The translations under genes were made by a program, and so were the position numbers. This document shows, one piece after another, positions 18,866-28,238 of a stretch of 53,974 bases of DNA. Within the stretch, counting starts at the first letter, position 1. Each line of letters starts with the position of its first letter. The DNA lies in NCBI GenBank assembly GCA_035656635.1, contig DASRSD010000005.1, forward strand, positions 1 to 53,974, written 5' to 3'. The DNA is from Pirellulales bacterium. Its GTDB lineage: Bacteria; Planctomycetota; Planctomycetia; Pirellulales; JADZDJ01. Under the pieces are notes generated by a model, which did not search any database, had not been told where the DNA came from, and saw only the letters and a list, made by a program, of their open reading frames with translations.

Positions 18866-19678
18866 ATGTCGGTTTTCCGCTATCTAAATTGCTTTTGCCG
18901 CTTGAGCTTTACGCTGCTGCTGTTCGCAATCACAGCGAATCTAGTGGGTTGTGTCGAGCGGCGAATGACCATTCGCAGTGCTCCCCCCGGGGCTGAGGTG
19001 TACGTCGACGATTATTTAATCGGCACCACGCCCGTTTCGACGGGCTACACATTTTACGGCACGCGTAAAATCCGGTTGGTTAAGAATGGTTACGAAACGC
19101 TGACGGTTTATCAGCCCATGCCGGCGCCTTGGTATGATGTGTTTGGCGCGGATTTTTTCAGCGAGAATTTATGGCCGGGAAAGATTCGTGACGAGCGCAG
19201 CTTCGATTACCAGATGAATCCACTGGTAATGGTGCCTACCGAGGAATTAAGAAGTCGCGCCGAGCAACTACGCAGCGCCAGTATTATGCAAGCCGCAGCC
19301 GAGTCACCGGTGATAGCTTCGCCGCCGGGAATCGCACCGTCAATGCCGCCTGCGGTAGGATCGCCAACTTTAACCCCGACGCCGGAGAATTTGCCGCCGC
19401 CGGCGAACGCCACGCCAATCGGACCGCTTTATCCATCGACAGCGGGGCCGCAAGCCTTGCCGGCGACGAGTCCTCCGGGAAACTTTGGGCCGCCGGGCAA
19501 CTATCCGCCACCGGGCGGTTATGGCCTGCCGAGTAATTCAATACCGGGCACCTATCCTGTCCCTAATGCGTATCCGGCGCCGAGTGTGGCGCCCAGCAAT
19601 GGGCCGTTATTCAATCAGCCTGTGGTGCCTCCGGGCTGGCGACCGATTGGAGAAGCCCAGACGCCGCTGCAACGCTGA
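18866..19678 (+). CDS. PEGA-domain lipoprotein with proline-rich tail
   Basis: A 270-residue lipoprotein: signal peptide with lipobox NLVGC, then a PEGA domain at about 32-75 (RSAPPGAEVYVDDYLIGTTP, then RKIRLVKNGYETL). The middle is polar. The last 110 residues are rich in Pro, Gly and Asn, with NYPPPGGYGLP-like repeats, and are likely disordered, spanning or binding the cell wall. PEGA domains occur in surface proteins and are usually binding modules. The ATG at 18866 is chosen because it places the signal peptide at the N-terminus. Confidence 0.8.
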   Translation: MSVFRYLNCFCRLSFTLLLFAITANLVGCVERRMTIRSAPPGAEVYVDDYLIGTTPVSTGYTFYGTRKIRLVKNGYETLTVYQPMPAPWYDVFGADFFSENLWPGKIRDERSFDYQMNPLVMVPTEELRSRAEQLRSASIMQAAAESPVIASPPGIAPSMPPAVGSPTLTPTPENLPPPANATPIGPLYPSTAGPQALPATSPPGNFGPPGNYPPPGGYGLPSNSIPGTYPVPNAYPAPSVAPSNGPLFNQPVVPPGWRPIGEAQTPLQR

Positions 19679-19769
19679 ACAATCATCAAGGCACCGCTGA
19701 GTGCTGAGCGATGAACGAAGAAATACATCTCGCCGCACAACAGTTGTTCATTCTTGAGAGTGGATCGTT

Positions 19770-20837
19770 TTACTTTATTCCTGGGCCAGGACTGATCGCG
19801 TCAGTAACAATCACACCGGGATGACGAGCCACCTTGTCGGTGATGACGTTCACATTGCAGATGATAGGTTCCAACTCACGGGTCAAGCGGTTTACATTCG
19901 TGGCGGCTTGACTAAGGTTGTTATACAACTCGGGATTGTTCACGAGTTGGCCCAGGGAACCTTCCTTGCTATTCAGCGCTCGGCTGAATTTGTTGAATTG
20001 GGTAAGTAAAGATTCCAATTGCTCCACGCTGCGAGCAATGTTGGTGATCATGCCTTCGCCCTGTTCGTCCATTGCTTTCGTAACCGTTTGTATATTCTGG
20101 AGGTTGTCGTTGGCCAAAGCGATGGTCTTTTGCATGCCATTGATCGTGTCTCGGGTTTCTCCCAAAAGTTTAGGCATTTCGCCAATCGTTTGCTTCAAAT
20201 CACGTTTCAGCTTCTCATCTCCCACGACGTCATTGATGTCTCGCAGCGATTTTTGGAATAACTGCATGGTCTGATCCGTGTCTTCGATGATCTTGGCGAA
20301 TTGTTGCCGATTGTTCCCGAGCACGTCGTTCAGGTTTTTAGCTAGCTTTCCCACTTCTGTGCCAGCGACGGTTAATGATTCCGCTGCGCGGCTTAAATTT
20401 CCTTCGATATTGGCAAATGCCTGCAACGGATCGGTGGCGACCATGCCCGCCAGCAGATCGCCAGATTGAATACGAACGCGCTGGGTCACTTTTTGTGGGC
20501 CGGGCACAAATTCCAACCGAGCGTCTCCCAGCAGGCTTTGCTTAATCTGCACGGCTTCGTCACGGTACAGCTCGATTTCGCCGTCAATGCTGGCCGTGAT
20601 GAGCACCTGATTATCTGGAGCAAACTGCACCTTGGTCACCTTGCCGATGTGAATGCCACTTTTTTCGATCGGAGTATCTCGCGAGACGCCAGGGGCCGAT
20701 GCGAACTTAATGTAGACCACGTAAGTGCCGCGCAAAAGCGCCGGCGCTTCGCCGAAAAGCAGCATCAGAATTCCCGTGATGATCAGTGCGGCCAGCACCG
20801 TAACACCCACGCGGAACTGTACGACGCGTTCGTCCAT
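19770..20837 (-). CDS. MlaD/MCE family lipid-transport substrate-binding protein
   Basis: The 355-residue protein has one N-terminal membrane helix (about 9-28) and then an MCE/MlaD domain (about 40-120, FASAPGVSRDTPIEKSGIHIGKVTKV). A long helical, coiled-coil-like tail follows. MCE proteins form rings or tubes that carry phospholipids between the inner and outer membranes. It is the third gene of an MlaE-MlaF-MlaD operon and starts 63 bases after the ATPase gene. Confidence 0.9.
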   Translation of the reverse strand: MDERVVQFRVGVTVLAALIITGILMLLFGEAPALLRGTYVVYIKFASAPGVSRDTPIEKSGIHIGKVTKVQFAPDNQVLITASIDGEIELYRDEAVQIKQSLLGDARLEFVPGPQKVTQRVRIQSGDLLAGMVATDPLQAFANIEGNLSRAAESLTVAGTEVGKLAKNLNDVLGNNRQQFAKIIEDTDQTMQLFQKSLRDINDVVGDEKLKRDLKQTIGEMPKLLGETRDTINGMQKTIALANDNLQNIQTVTKAMDEQGEGMITNIARSVEQLESLLTQFNKFSRALNSKEGSLGQLVNNPELYNNLSQAATNVNRLTRELEPIICNVNVITDKVARHPGVIVTDAISPGPGIK

Positions 20838-20900
20838 GATGTAGTTACAGGATCAGTACGTGAAAGTAAGTGGACCTAAGGTAAATTGTCGATCGGGGAC

Positions 20901-21713
20901 TTAGTTTGCGGCTCGTTGCATTTCACGAATTCGGAGTCCGGCTTCGCCCCGGACAAATTGCGAAACTCGCTTATCCGTGCTGCGCTCTAAAGCATCGGGA
21001 GAACCATCGAAAATGATTTGTGGCTCGTCGGATTTTAGGCTTCCCAGCGGAAACATCATAATCACGCGATCGGCCGTCTTGCGCACCGTGTTCATGTCAT
21101 GCGTAACAATGACGCTGGTGACCGAATGCAGCTTGCGAGTGTTCAAAATCAATTCATTAATGACGTCGCTCATAATTGGATCCAAACCCGTTGTTGGCTC
21201 GTCGTACAATATGATTCCTGGATTAAGCGCCAACGCGCGGGCCAGGCCAACGCGCTTGCGCATTCCCCCAGATAGTTCTGCCGGCCGTTTTTCGAGCACC
21301 TCGTTGGGCAAGCCCACTTCCGCAATTTTGTCCCTAACCGTCTGTTGAATTTCGGCGACGGACATTGAGGTGTGTTCTTTGAGCGGAAAGGCGACGTTTT
21401 GTAAAACGGTAAGGCTATCGAACAAGGCGGCGCCTTGAAATAAAAATCCAAAGCGCGTGCGCTGCTGAGCGATTTCCTGGTCATTCATTTGAGCCAGGTT
21501 ATGACCTTCCAACAGCACTTCGCCGCTGGTGGGCCGGCTGAGGCCGATCAGCATTTTTAGCAGTACTGTTTTTCCACACCCGCTTTCTCCGATGACCACC
21601 AGCGTTTGTTCGCTCGGGACCGCAATGTTAATATTGCGCAACACCGCCTGCCGTCCATAGCGGACGTTAAGATTACGAGTCTCAATTAAGGCCGGCGCTT
21701 TTTCCGTGGGCAT
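20901..21713 (-). CDS. MlaF-like ABC transporter ATPase
   Basis: The 270-residue ATPase powers the Mla-type lipid transporter at the inner membrane. It has Walker A GESGCGKT, the Q-loop near FLFQGAALFDSL (typical of MlaF), the signature ELSGGMRKRVGLARAL and Walker B ILYDEPTTGLDP. The start is set at 21713, 22 bases after the stop of the permease gene; an upstream in-frame start would overlap that gene by 74 bases. Confidence 0.92.
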   Translation of the reverse strand: MPTEKAPALIETRNLNVRYGRQAVLRNINIAVPSEQTLVVIGESGCGKTVLLKMLIGLSRPTSGEVLLEGHNLAQMNDQEIAQQRTRFGFLFQGAALFDSLTVLQNVAFPLKEHTSMSVAEIQQTVRDKIAEVGLPNEVLEKRPAELSGGMRKRVGLARALALNPGIILYDEPTTGLDPIMSDVINELILNTRKLHSVTSVIVTHDMNTVRKTADRVIMMFPLGSLKSDEPQIIFDGSPDALERSTDKRVSQFVRGEAGLRIREMQRAAN

Positions 21714-21735
21714 TTCAAAACAATGGGGCCATGTC

Positions 21736-22605
21736 TTAAAATAATTTCGCTTGGTTCGGCCACAGAGCGGCAGAAAGTGCGTTGATTCCAATGTTAAGAA
21801 AGAGGTCAATAATCAAAATCAGCACGAACGAATATACAAAAGCATTGGTGGCCGCACGACCTACCCCTTCTGCGCCCGGATCACAATGAAAGCCGCGCTG
21901 ACAGCTAATTTGCGCGATGGCGGCGCCAAAAAACAAGCTTTTGAAAATTCCCATGAATAAATCCCAATTGCCGACATAGCGCTGTGAATTCTCCCAATAG
22001 AAATGCGAATCGATTTTTAATATGGTGATGCTGTAAAATGCTCCGCCTACCACGCCCATAAAATCGGCCATGACCGTCAGGGCAGGAATGAGAAGCAAGC
22101 ACCCTAGAAATCGCGGAACCACAAGATAGTAAATGGGATTGGCGCCCATGGAGGAAAGGGCATCGATTTGTTCGGTGACACGCATGGTGCCTAATTCAGC
22201 GGCGATGGCGCTGCCCACGCGCCCGGCAAGCATCGTTGCTGCCAACACCGGGCCCAATTCTCGGACCAGCGATTCATTGATCACGGCGCCTAAGCGGCTT
22301 TCGAGGTGCATTTGTCGGAACTGATCGTAGCTCTGCACCGACAACACCATCCCAATGAAGGTGCCAGTAATTGCCACCACGGGCAGGCTAAGAACTCCAA
22401 TCTGGTAAAAATTCGGCAGCAGAGTATCTTTGCGGGGCAAACGTGTCATCATCCACCGCAAAGTCATCCAGAAGAACAGGGCTGCATCGCCAACGGTCGC
22501 AACCCAGCCGATAATCACTTCGCCAAAATCGGCGATCCAATCCATCGCGCCCCCTAAACGGGCCGCTTCAGACGCAGGCTTCGGGATATTGGCGCCGGTG
22601 GACAT
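21736..22605 (-). CDS. MlaE-like lipid transport permease
   Basis: A 289-residue membrane permease of the MlaE family, first gene of the three-gene operon. It has five to six hydrophobic segments and the conserved regions [17 protein letters not shown] and [26 protein letters not shown]. Together with MlaF and MlaD it should move phospholipids between the membranes, which suits a planctomycete with an outer membrane. The start at 22605 removes an unlikely N-terminal extension read from 22701. Confidence 0.92.
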   Translation of the reverse strand: MSTGANIPKPASEAARLGGAMDWIADFGEVIIGWVATVGDAALFFWMTLRWMMTRLPRKDTLLPNFYQIGVLSLPVVAITGTFIGMVLSVQSYDQFRQMHLESRLGAVINESLVRELGPVLAATMLAGRVGSAIAAELGTMRVTEQIDALSSMGANPIYYLVVPRFLGCLLLIPALTVMADFMGVVGGAFYSITILKIDSHFYWENSQRYVGNWDLFMGIFKSLFFGAAIAQISCQRGFHCDPGAEGVGRAATNAFVYSFVLILIIDLFLNIGINALSAALWPNQAKLF

Positions 22606-22835
22606 GATGAACAGGTGTTTTGGGCCTATGGGAAGGCTTTGTGGGGAATCTGCGGCGATCAAGACCCATCTGATGAGGCAAGGGCACCGACGCAGGGGCA
22701 TTTCTGCCGTGCCGGATTGCGCTGTCCAACTTCATTCGACAGCGAAAGGTTGGCCGCTTGAGTGAAGCATGCCGCTTGAGAGGATATTTCCGATTAATGA
22801 AAATCGGCTAACTCGCTTGCATTGCTGGCATAGAA

Positions 22836-22857
22836 CCCTGGGGATTTGCCCCCAGGG
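22836..22857. terminator. Hairpin CCCTGGGG-N6-CCCCAGGG downstream of clpC
   Basis: A perfect 8-base stem with a 6-base loop, 24 bases past the clpC stop codon. On the clpC strand it is followed by TTCTAT, a weak U-tract. It is likely the terminator or a 3'-stabilising hairpin of clpC. Confidence 0.55.
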
Positions 22858-22880
22858 CTGGAGTACCTACCTGAACTCTC

Positions 22881-25466
22881 CTACGAACCTTCGCTTCCGG
22901 AGTCCGTTTCCTGAGAGGGCTGGCTGCCGATGTCTGTGCCGCCGACGGTGCCGACGAGCTGTGGCTCGCCTACCGTTCCAGTAAAAGTGAGATGTTTGAC
23001 TTTGCCTTCATCGTCTTTTTTCACATCGACAATGATGGTGTCTTTGCCCTGGAACTCACCCTTCAGCAATTCCTCGGACAGCGGGTCTTCGATCCGTTGT
23101 TCGATTTCACGGCGGAGCGGACGAGCGCCAAAGTCCAAATTGGATCCCTTGCGAATCACGTATTCCTTCGCGGCATCGGTCAGGATCAATTTCAATCCGC
23201 GCTCGGAAAGCCGGTGACGGACCTTGGACAGTTCAATATCGATCACGTGTTTCAAATCGTCCTTGGTCAAGTGCCGGAACACAATTAAGTCGTCCAAGCG
23301 GTTCAAGAATTCAGGACGAAAAACTTTTTCGATCCGCTCGGTGACGCGCTCCTTCATGCTCTCGTACGAACTGTCGCTGTCGGCCTTGCGGAAGCCGAAA
23401 TCGGATTCGTTCTTGATGGCTTCGGCGCCTGCGTTGGTGGTCATAATCAAAATCGTGTTGCGGAAATCAACGTGGCGTCCGAAGCTGTCGGTTAAACGTC
23501 CTTCCTCCATGACCTGCAACAGCATATTGAATACGTCCGGATGGGCCTTTTCGATTTCATCAAGCAGGACCACCGCATAAGGTCGCCGGCGGATTTTTTC
23601 GGTAAGCTGGCCTCCCTCTTCGTAACCGACATAGCCCGGCGGAGCGCCGATTAAGCGGCTGACGTTGTGCTTTTCCATGTACTCGCTCATGTCAATTTGC
23701 ACGAGGGCTTCCTCATCGCCGAACATGAACTCGGCCAGCGCCTTGGCGAGCAGGGTTTTACCAACCCCTGTAGGACCGGCAAAGATGAAGCAGCCGGTGG
23801 GCCGTTTGGGATCCTTCAGTCCACTGCGACTGCGGCGGACGGCCTTCGAAATGCTTTTGATCGCTTCGTCCTGACTAACGACGCGATTGTGCAAATCTTC
23901 CTCCATCTTCATCAGTCGCATGCTATCTTCAGTGGTCATGCGAGTAAGAGGAATGCCGGTCATTTTGGACACGACTTCCGCAATGACTTCTTCGTCAACC
24001 ACGCCGTCCGCTTCGCGGCTGCGTTCGCGCCAGTCGCGAGTAATCTGCTGCTTTTTCTTTTTCAGCTTGTCGGCGGAATCGCGAAGGGAAGCCGCCTTTT
24101 CAAAATCTTGATTGGCGACCGCATCTTCCTTTTCTTTGTTGAGTCGCTCGATTTCGTCGTCGATTTCTTTCAGGTCGGGGGGCTTGGTCATGGCTTTCAA
24201 ACGCACCCGCGCGCCGGCTTCATCGATCACGTCAATGGCCTTATCCGGCAAGCAGCGGCCCGTGATGTAACGGCTCGAAAGCTCCACGGCGGAGTCGATT
24301 GCATTATCGGTAATTTGAACGCGGTGATGCGTTTCGTACCGATCGCGCAAGCCTTTCAGAATTTCGATCGTTTCCGATTTGTTCGATGGCTCGATGACGA
24401 TTTCCTGAAACCGGCGGGCTAAGGCGCTATCCTTCTCGATGTATTTGCGGTATTCATCCAGCGTGGTCGCCCCAATGCATTGGATTTCGCCGCGAGCCAA
24501 GGCTGGCTTGAGCACATTGCTAGCGTCAATGGCGCCTTCCGCACCACCGGCGCCAACGAGCGTATGCAATTCGTCAATAAATAAGATCGTGTTTTTGGCC
24601 CGCCGAACTTCGTTCATCACGGCCTTAATGCGTTCCTCGAATTGCCCACGGTATTTCGTGCCGGCGACCATCATTGCCAAATCGAGGACTACGATTCGCT
24701 TGTCAGTCATGATTTCGGGCACGTTGCCATCGACAACGCGTTGGGCCAGCCCTTCCACAATGGCCGTTTTGCCGACGCCGGCCTCGCCTAAAAGCACCGG
24801 ATTGTTTTTCGTGCGGCGGCAAAGAATTTGAATCGCACGTTCAATTTCCCGTTCCCGACCGATGACAGGGTCTAACTTCGATTGGCGTGCCAGCTCGGTA
24901 AGATCGCGGCCGAAGCTATCGAGGGCAGGGGTTTTGGACTTTCCACTTTTTCCGGTCGGTTCCGAACCGCCGCCACCACCGCCACCGCTGCGCTCCATGC
25001 CGCCTCGTTCGCCTCCCTCGCTCTCCATGCCGTGGCCCAATAGGCTAAGCACCTCCTCGCGCACGTCTTCCAGTTTCAAGCCCAAGTTCATAAGCACCTG
25101 GGCGGCCACACCTTCTTGTTCTCGCAATAGACCGAGCAGAATATGTTCGGTGCCCACGTAGTTATGGTTTAGATTGCGAGCCTCCTCCATGGCGTACTCG
25201 ATGACCTTTTTCGCGCGCGGGGTTTGCGGCAATTTACCCATGGTGACCATATCGGGTCCGCTTTGAACCAGCTTTTCCACCTCCAAGCGGATTTTGCGCA
25301 GGTCAATGTCGAGATTTTTAAGGACATTCGCGGCTACCCCGCTACCTTCTTTAATCAAGCCCAGAAGGACATGCTCGGTGCCGATGTATTCATGGTTGAA
25401 CCGTTGAGCCTCTTGGTTCGCCAATTGCATGACTTTCCGAGCTCGATCAGTGAAGCGTTCGTACAT
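22881..25466 (-). CDS. clpC: ClpC-type AAA+ unfoldase
   Basis: The 861-residue Hsp100 unfoldase feeds substrates to the ClpP protease. The N-domain (1-150) holds two Clp-N repeats ([11 protein letters not shown] and [11 protein letters not shown]). The D1 ATPase has Walker A GEAGVGKT and D2 has GPTGVGKT. Between them lies the ClpB/ClpC middle segment with a UVR-type motif ([10 protein letters not shown]), typical of ClpC. An unusual Gly-rich linker ([14 protein letters not shown]) joins the N-domain to D1. The tail is acidic and Ser/Thr-rich. GAGG lies about nine bases before the ATG. Confidence 0.95.
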   Translation of the reverse strand: MYERFTDRARKVMQLANQEAQRFNHEYIGTEHVLLGLIKEGSGVAANVLKNLDIDLRKIRLEVEKLVQSGPDMVTMGKLPQTPRAKKVIEYAMEEARNLNHNYVGTEHILLGLLREQEGVAAQVLMNLGLKLEDVREEVLSLLGHGMESEGGERGGMERSGGGGGGGSEPTGKSGKSKTPALDSFGRDLTELARQSKLDPVIGREREIERAIQILCRRTKNNPVLLGEAGVGKTAIVEGLAQRVVDGNVPEIMTDKRIVVLDLAMMVAGTKYRGQFEERIKAVMNEVRRAKNTILFIDELHTLVGAGGAEGAIDASNVLKPALARGEIQCIGATTLDEYRKYIEKDSALARRFQEIVIEPSNKSETIEILKGLRDRYETHHRVQITDNAIDSAVELSSRYITGRCLPDKAIDVIDEAGARVRLKAMTKPPDLKEIDDEIERLNKEKEDAVANQDFEKAASLRDSADKLKKKKQQITRDWRERSREADGVVDEEVIAEVVSKMTGIPLTRMTTEDSMRLMKMEEDLHNRVVSQDEAIKSISKAVRRSRSGLKDPKRPTGCFIFAGPTGVGKTLLAKALAEFMFGDEEALVQIDMSEYMEKHNVSRLIGAPPGYVGYEEGGQLTEKIRRRPYAVVLLDEIEKAHPDVFNMLLQVMEEGRLTDSFGRHVDFRNTILIMTTNAGAEAIKNESDFGFRKADSDSSYESMKERVTERIEKVFRPEFLNRLDDLIVFRHLTKDDLKHVIDIELSKVRHRLSERGLKLILTDAAKEYVIRKGSNLDFGARPLRREIEQRIEDPLSEELLKGEFQGKDTIIVDVKKDDEGKVKHLTFTGTVGEPQLVGTVGGTDIGSQPSQETDSGSEGS

Positions 25467-25620
25467 AGGTTAGGTCCTCTTTTCCTCCGGCAATATCATG
25501 CCGTCTTTCAGGATCTTTCAGCTGGTTCGATATTCTAGCCACTCGGTGTTATCGAGCAGTTTTCTACTTAGGCCGATCGTGATTGTTCAATTGGTCTTGT
25601 GTCAATCTGTTTGAAGTTGA

Positions 25621-26142
25621 TTACCTCAAATCATCTAAAAGCTGCCGCTCACGTTGAATTTCGCCATGCCAAGTGTGCGACGCGTCCCTCCGCTCCAATT
25701 GGCGAAGGCACTCATAAGCCTCGGCTACTCGTCCGGTCCGACGCAGCAATCCTGCCCACATGATCTGTGCATTGGCATCGTTTTTATTGCGACCAATTAA
25801 CCGGGTAAGTAGGTGCTCGGCTTTGATCCAGTTCCCATGTAAGTATTCGCATTGGGCCTCACGAAACAAGTCTTCTACGGTTTTAGCGGCTTGCCCTGAG
25901 TCGAAACCCAGTAACTGCCGAAACGACAGAGCTATAGAAGCCATCCAGGCCACTATAAGCAAAAGCCATACCTCAAGCCGCTGCGCCGGTTCGACCCAAT
26001 CGGCCCACACGAAGGTAAAGGTCAGGGCTAAACTCAATAACCAAGCGAACCCGCATGCTACCATCAGCCCCGACCATGCGCCGGAACACCATAGCTGTGT
26101 AAAGCCAGGCCAAAGCGGTGTGAACCACCGTTTCCAGCGCAT
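25621..26142 (-). CDS. Membrane protein with TPR-like tail (173 aa)
   Basis: The N-terminal third has two hydrophobic segments (about residues 22-45 and 58-75). The C-terminal half looks like two tetratricopeptide-type helical pairs (EDLFREAQCEYLHGNWIKAE, LLRRTGRVAEAYECLRQLER). It probably sits in the inner membrane with the helices in the cytoplasm and binds another protein. No family name can be given. AAAAGGG precedes the ATG at 26142 at a good distance, so I reject the longer frame to 26319. Confidence 0.6.
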   Translation of the reverse strand: MRWKRWFTPLWPGFTQLWCSGAWSGLMVACGFAWLLSLALTFTFVWADWVEPAQRLEVWLLLIVAWMASIALSFRQLLGFDSGQAAKTVEDLFREAQCEYLHGNWIKAEHLLTRLIGRNKNDANAQIMWAGLLRRTGRVAEAYECLRQLERRDASHTWHGEIQRERQLLDDLR

Positions 26143-26645
26143 TTGCTGACCCTTTTCCGATGAGCAGGAAAGACCGGTTAAGCACAAAATGATGCCGGGG
26201 AATTCTAACCCCGGATTCCGGCTGCAGCAAGGGAAAATAGGGCCCCCCCGCTGGCGCGTCGTTAGCGGCGTTGCTGTTGAACTTCGGGTAGGGGCGAACC
26301 GTGGCCAAATATGTGGCATTCGCGCATCTTCGCTGCAAGCTCTCAGGACGGCTACCGGTAGTCATGAATGTTCAGGCCGCACGATTAACTTGCAGTACAA
26401 CCACACCGGTGGCGCTGATTTCTGTGCCGGCAGATTACAAATTTCAAGGCTGTTAAAAAAAATGCACAGAATTGGGCCACTCAATTGTTACAATCGTTGG
26501 AAGCAAACACGAATTGTTGCTAATTCGCTACGGGAATTTGGGAATCCAATGAGTTATTAAAGTAGCCCTCTGCATCCCAGAAGGCTTTCACCGCATTACC
26601 CGGTCAGTTGACCATCCGTTGAAGAGCACATTGGAGGAATACAGC
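26143..26645. other. Divergent gene-free region
   Basis: It lies between the minus-strand TPR-like gene and the plus-strand phage-domain genes and should hold both promoters. A short palindrome ATTGT-T-ACAAT at 26484-26494 could be an operator, but it is small enough to be chance. Open frames here look non-coding. Confidence 0.4.
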
Positions 26646-26921
26646 ATGTCGACAGCCATTCAAACTGTTCCTATCACCGCTGAGGACACGGAATACTCGA
26701 TTGATTTGGGGACGATCAGCAATCTTACGATTGGGTGTCGCGAGCAGCTCGGAAATCTCCGCATCGCCTTGCAAAGCGGGTACGTTGCGGAGCGTAGCGA
26801 GCCCTTCCTCGAGGTGAAATACAGCAGTAAACAATCGCTCAGCTTCAGTCCGGCGATGGACATCATTTTATATATCGCCAGCGACACGACAAACGTCGTG
26901 GCGGAAATCGTAACGAAATAG
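26646..26921 (+). CDS. Small phage-virion-like domain protein A (91 aa)
   Basis: GGAGGA lies eight bases before the ATG, so the start is firm. The 91 residues form one beta-looking domain: TEYSIDLGTISNLTIGCRE, then NLRIALQSGYVAERSEPF, ending DIILYIASDTTNVVAEIVTK. The same pattern makes up the C-terminal half of the protein at 27553. It resembles short domains in tailed-phage structural genes of the form TEYSxxLPxxTKxFxIQxR ... YFQSxxAGxxVEI. There is no signal peptide. The function is unknown; a small multimeric structural or decoration protein is my inference. Confidence 0.6.
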   Translation: MSTAIQTVPITAEDTEYSIDLGTISNLTIGCREQLGNLRIALQSGYVAERSEPFLEVKYSSKQSLSFSPAMDIILYIASDTTNVVAEIVTK

Positions 26922-26986
26922 CTCAATCGAATTTAGACCAATAGGCCAAATAACACTCACACCGCGAAACAGAAAGGTACCAACTC

Positions 26987-27232
26987 ATGAAGCTCCATGC
27001 TTTCACTTTGCAAACCGATCAGACCGAAATCACCGTGCCTCCTTGTCGATATCTTCAAATCCAATCGTATTTTGGCGACAACTCGTTGGAAATAAATGGC
27101 GATGCAGTTTCATTGCCTCAGAATACGTCGATCGTCGTGAATACGAGCGAAGGCAATACACTTGAAGCCACCAGCTTGTTATGGATCAATGAAGGCGAAG
27201 GGGCATCGGTCAATGTGATTTGGGGCGTTTGA
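26987..27232 (+). CDS. Small beta-rich protein of the same cluster (81 aa)
   Basis: The protein is short, has no signal peptide and looks all-beta. AAAGG lies about nine bases before the ATG. It ends LLWINEGEGASVNVIWGV, a hydrophobic terminal strand like those of phage tail or decoration proteins. It does not clearly share the repeated domain of its neighbours. It starts 65 bases after the previous gene and belongs to the same cluster by position. Its function is not known. Confidence 0.5.
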   Translation: MKLHAFTLQTDQTEITVPPCRYLQIQSYFGDNSLEINGDAVSLPQNTSIVVNTSEGNTLEATSLLWINEGEGASVNVIWGV

Positions 27233-27552
27233 GCGCGGCGTGCCCAGTGTCGGGCCAGGGTCAGTTTTCAAGAATTGCACGATTCTCCGGCGCTTCGATT
27301 CATTGCCACACTGCTCATCGCGAAAGTCGCTGGCGAAGCCATCGAATTTAGCATTTGCTGACACTGCTAGTGGCCGCTGTGACCGCAAGCCGGTCCGTAC
27401 AACGGCTGAGCACACCGGCTCCCTAATTGCCACCGACGCGACATTCATTTAGCTGCAAATCAATACCCCTGGTATTGAACGGAACATTGGACATCTTGGC
27501 AGAACGAATTCCCGACGGGGATTCTGCCGAAACATTAACTCCCCTGCGAACA
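27233..27552. other. Gene-free stretch within the phage-domain cluster
   Basis: About 320 bases with no convincing gene. A plus-strand frame at 27240-27452 has a composition unlike the neighbours, and the frame upstream of 27553 stays open to 27427, so the next gene may begin earlier than annotated. Confidence 0.4.
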
Positions 27553-28125
27553 ATGACAACTCCATTTGACGATGACATTTTTAATTTGGCTGACGGTGTG
27601 GAAGAAATCTATATCGATAGCTCGAGCCCTTATCAAGCAATCATCCGAAGAATTACCCGCGCGGAATCCGTCGGATCGGGACTGCCGGATACGGCAATTG
27701 TTTTCATGGTTGAATCCGATGCTGTGCCCACGATCAGAGCGACCATTTTACGCAGCAATGGCGAAACTTACACGATCGTGAAAGCCGAGCTGCGCTCGCA
27801 TGAAACTCGGTGGGTTGTCTTTACCGGGAGTATTTCTCCGCCTGTGCAGAGCCAACCCGAGTTTCATACAATCAACATCGGTGCGGCCAACACGGAGTAT
27901 AGCTTGGCGCTAACCGCCATTAACAGCTTAAAAATTAGCGCTCGCGATGTCACAAAATCATTTCGCCTGGCTTTTGAATCGGGCAAAGTTGCCGACAGCA
28001 TGGAGCCATTTCACACAATGCATTCACATCAAACTCTGGCATACAACTTCAAACCGGCGTTAGATTTCACTTTATATGTTGCGTCTCCCTCGGGAGGGGT
28101 AGCGTTGGAGCTCATAACCCAATAA
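27553..28125 (+). CDS. Two-domain phage-structural-like protein (190 aa)
   Basis: The N-terminal half begins MTTPFDDDIFNLADGVEE and continues with a small beta domain (ATILRSNGETYTIVKAEL). Its start and length resemble phage head-tail joining proteins of the lambda FII type, although the similarity is by eye only. The C-terminal half (about residues 105-190) repeats the domain of the 91-residue protein at 26646: NTEYSLALTAINSLKI, RLAFESGKVADSMEPF, DFTLYVAS, ELITQ. So this is a fusion of two virion-like modules. No other phage gene such as a terminase, portal or capsid is present. The start is uncertain because no clear ribosome binding site precedes 27553. Confidence 0.55.
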   Translation: MTTPFDDDIFNLADGVEEIYIDSSSPYQAIIRRITRAESVGSGLPDTAIVFMVESDAVPTIRATILRSNGETYTIVKAELRSHETRWVVFTGSISPPVQSQPEFHTINIGAANTEYSLALTAINSLKISARDVTKSFRLAFESGKVADSMEPFHTMHSHQTLAYNFKPALDFTLYVASPSGGVALELITQ

Positions 28126-28184
28126 ATACGACCCTCGCGGTTCATAGCGATCCAAGAATCCGGCGCGCGTAGCAAAAGCCAAAT

Positions 28185-28204
28185 ACCGCCTTCAACAAGG
28201 CGGT
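28185..28204. terminator. Hairpin ACCGCCTT-CAAC-AAGGCGGT
   Basis: A perfect 8-base stem with a 4-base loop between the phage-domain cluster and the thiamine gene. There is no T-run on either side, so termination is possible but not shown; it could equally be a leader hairpin of the thiE mRNA. Confidence 0.35.
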
Positions 28205-28238
28205 TGAGCGAGCAGTTTCATCAGCAATCAAGCTTTTC

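Noticed and set aside
23667-24422. 251-codon frame on the plus strand
   Set aside because: It is antisense to clpC and has no independent support.
28126-28238. TPP riboswitch ahead of thiE
   Set aside because: Only one hairpin is present; the conserved CUGAGA and pyrophosphate-binding elements are not seen.
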